DNA of 52,973 bases from Bacteroidales bacterium. GTDB taxonomy: Bacteria; Bacteroidota; Bacteroidia; Bacteroidales; UBA1715. The notes below the pieces were generated by a model. It worked only from the letters and a program-made list of their open reading frames with translations. It searched no databases and was not told the DNA's origin. The stretch spans positions 1-52,973 of the forward strand of contig JAKSUA010000014.1 of assembly GCA_024409235.1 (NCBI GenBank), written 5' to 3'. Below, piece after piece: positions 52,035 to 52,973 of the stretch; the first letter of the stretch is position 1, and each line of letters opens with the position of its first letter. Both the position numbers and the translations under genes were made by a program.

Positions 52035-52973
52035 TTATTTATTTGCTTCTATCCATTTACGAGCATTTACGAATGCTTCTATCCATGGAGTAACAACATC
52101 GTTCTTTCTGTCTTGTGGGTAATAAGCCCAGTTCCAAGGATATAATGCTCTTTCCAAGTGAGGCATCATTGCAAGATGACGTCCATCGTTTGATGTGATA
52201 CCGGCAGTATCCCAGTCAGATCCGTTAGGGTTTGCAGGATATGTGCTATAATTATATGTAAGAGCTACATTATATTTAGACTTGTCGTATGGGAATTTGA
52301 ATTTACCTTCGCCATGGGCAATCCAAATACCAAGTGAACTGTTTTCCAATGATTTAAGCATAATGCTTGGACTTTGTTGGATAGTAACACCAAGGAATCC
52401 AGATTCAAATTTATGTGAATCGTTATGTTCCATGTGAGGTTTTTCTGCGTCAGTAGGGTTGATTAGACCTAATTCAATCATTAGTTGGCAACCGTTGCAT
52501 ACGCCCAAACTCATAGTGTCTTTACGTGCAAAGAAGTTGTCCAATGATTTCTTCGCTTTTTCATTGTAAAGGAATGCACCGGCCCAACCTTTTGCAGAAC
52601 CAAGTACGTCTGAGTTAGAGAAACCGCCAACAAATACGATAAGATTTACATCTGAAAGATCTTCACGGCCAGTGATAAGGTCTGTCATGTGTACATCCTT
52701 AACGTCAAATCCTGCAGCATGCATGCACCAAGCCATTTCGCGGTCACCGTTTACACCTTTTTCACGGATGATTGCTGCGTGAATGCCAGTTTTTGTTTTT
52801 CTGTGCAAATCAATTCCGTAAGGAGCAATTTGTCCAGTAAAGTTTGCTGGGAATGTGTATTTCAATGGTGATTTGTCGAATGATTCAAAACGTTCTTTTG
52901 CTTTAACAGGGCCGCTTTGTTCGCAGTCAAGTAAGTATGAAGTCTTGAACCATGTCTTACGTAATTCGCTGAT
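52035..52973 (-). CDS. purL: Phosphoribosylformylglycinamidine synthase, C-terminal part (runs off window)
   Basis: The frame stays open from the stop at 52035 to the window edge, so this is the last 312 residues of a longer protein; an apparent start at 52865 is an internal TTG. The visible part is the glutamine amidotransferase domain: GIHAAIIREKGVNGDREMAW, VFVGGFSNSDVLGS, the nucleophile Cys in LGVCNGCQLMIELG, and the His/Glu pair at IWIAHGEGKF and the end (MMPHLERALYPW). It supplies ammonia for FGAM formation in purine synthesis. The long single-chain form is the one used by Bacteroidetes. Confidence 0.96.
   Translation of the reverse strand: MSELRKTWFKTSYLLDCEQSGPVKAKERFESFDKSPLKYTFPANFTGQIAPYGIDLHRKTKTGIHAAIIREKGVNGDREMAWCMHAAGFDVKDVHMTDLITGREDLSDVNLIVFVGGFSNSDVLGSAKGWAGAFLYNEKAKKSLDNFFARKDTMSLGVCNGCQLMIELGLINPTDAEKPHMEHNDSHKFESGFLGVTIQQSPSIMLKSLENSSLGIWIAHGEGKFKFPYDKSKYNVALTYNYSTYPANPNGSDWDTAGITSNDGRHLAMMPHLERALYPWNWAYYPQDRKNDVVTPWIEAFVNARKWIEANK

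Noticed and set aside
52865..52973. Start of a separate amidotransferase gene at 52865
   Set aside because: The frame is open to the window edge, the codon is an internal TTG, and the product matches the C-terminal domain of long-form PurL.

Overview
The window looks like chromosomal DNA from an AT-rich member of the Bacteroidetes, most likely Bacteroidales. The signs are -7 promoter boxes of the TAnnTTTG type, many lipoproteins with a cysteine just after the signal peptide, a C-terminal type IX secretion (T9SS) sorting domain, a xylose isomerase of the Bacteroides type, an N-terminal surface-protein domain typical of the phylum, and DUF349 and ORF6N proteins. This is judged from recognised families and motifs; no database search was run.

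Layout. 1-1351: 3' end of tRNA-Glu, rpsT, a terminator and a BASS-like transporter. 1460-8611: three secreted proteins. The first has SprB-type repeats and a T9SS tail. The next two are paralogues with a shared N-terminal domain, a stalk of 144-bp tandem repeats and a FISUMP/C-type-lectin-like head. Their 3' ends carry matching 138-bp GC-rich segments that differ almost only at first and second codon positions, as expected for variable repeats of a diversity-generating retroelement (DGR) whose template and reverse transcriptase are elsewhere. 8612-10810: palindromic intergenic repeats, a complex hairpin and a GH9 endoglucanase. 11073-17848: yidC, an FKBP lipoprotein, nrnA, mqnC and two transporters.

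18084-29473 is a same-strand block of seven genes and the most interesting part functionally. It encodes a SrfB-like actin/Hsp70-fold ATPase, a large helical protein, a four-helix membrane protein, a P-loop GTPase, a single-pass protein with large domains on both sides, a membrane-anchored helical protein and an outer-membrane barrel with a coiled-coil tail. Read together they suggest a nucleotide-driven machine spanning the envelope, with no function I can name. An RhlE-type helicase follows.

30864-46376 is a xylose and xyloglucan-type sugar region: xylA, a XylE-type symporter and a GH31 lipoprotein on the plus strand; xylB with a second GH31 lipoprotein, and a GH2 enzyme, on the minus strand. 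A chagasin-like protease inhibitor, tRNA-Asp, a YeiH-type transporter and an ORF6N gene lie among them. The logic is extracellular trimming of side chains, xylose import, isomerisation and phosphorylation. No SusC/SusD pair is present.

46504-52973 is housekeeping: a zinc-ribbon protein, trmD, a DUF349 protein with a coupled lipoprotein, rimO, crcB and the 3' part of purL, which runs off the window.
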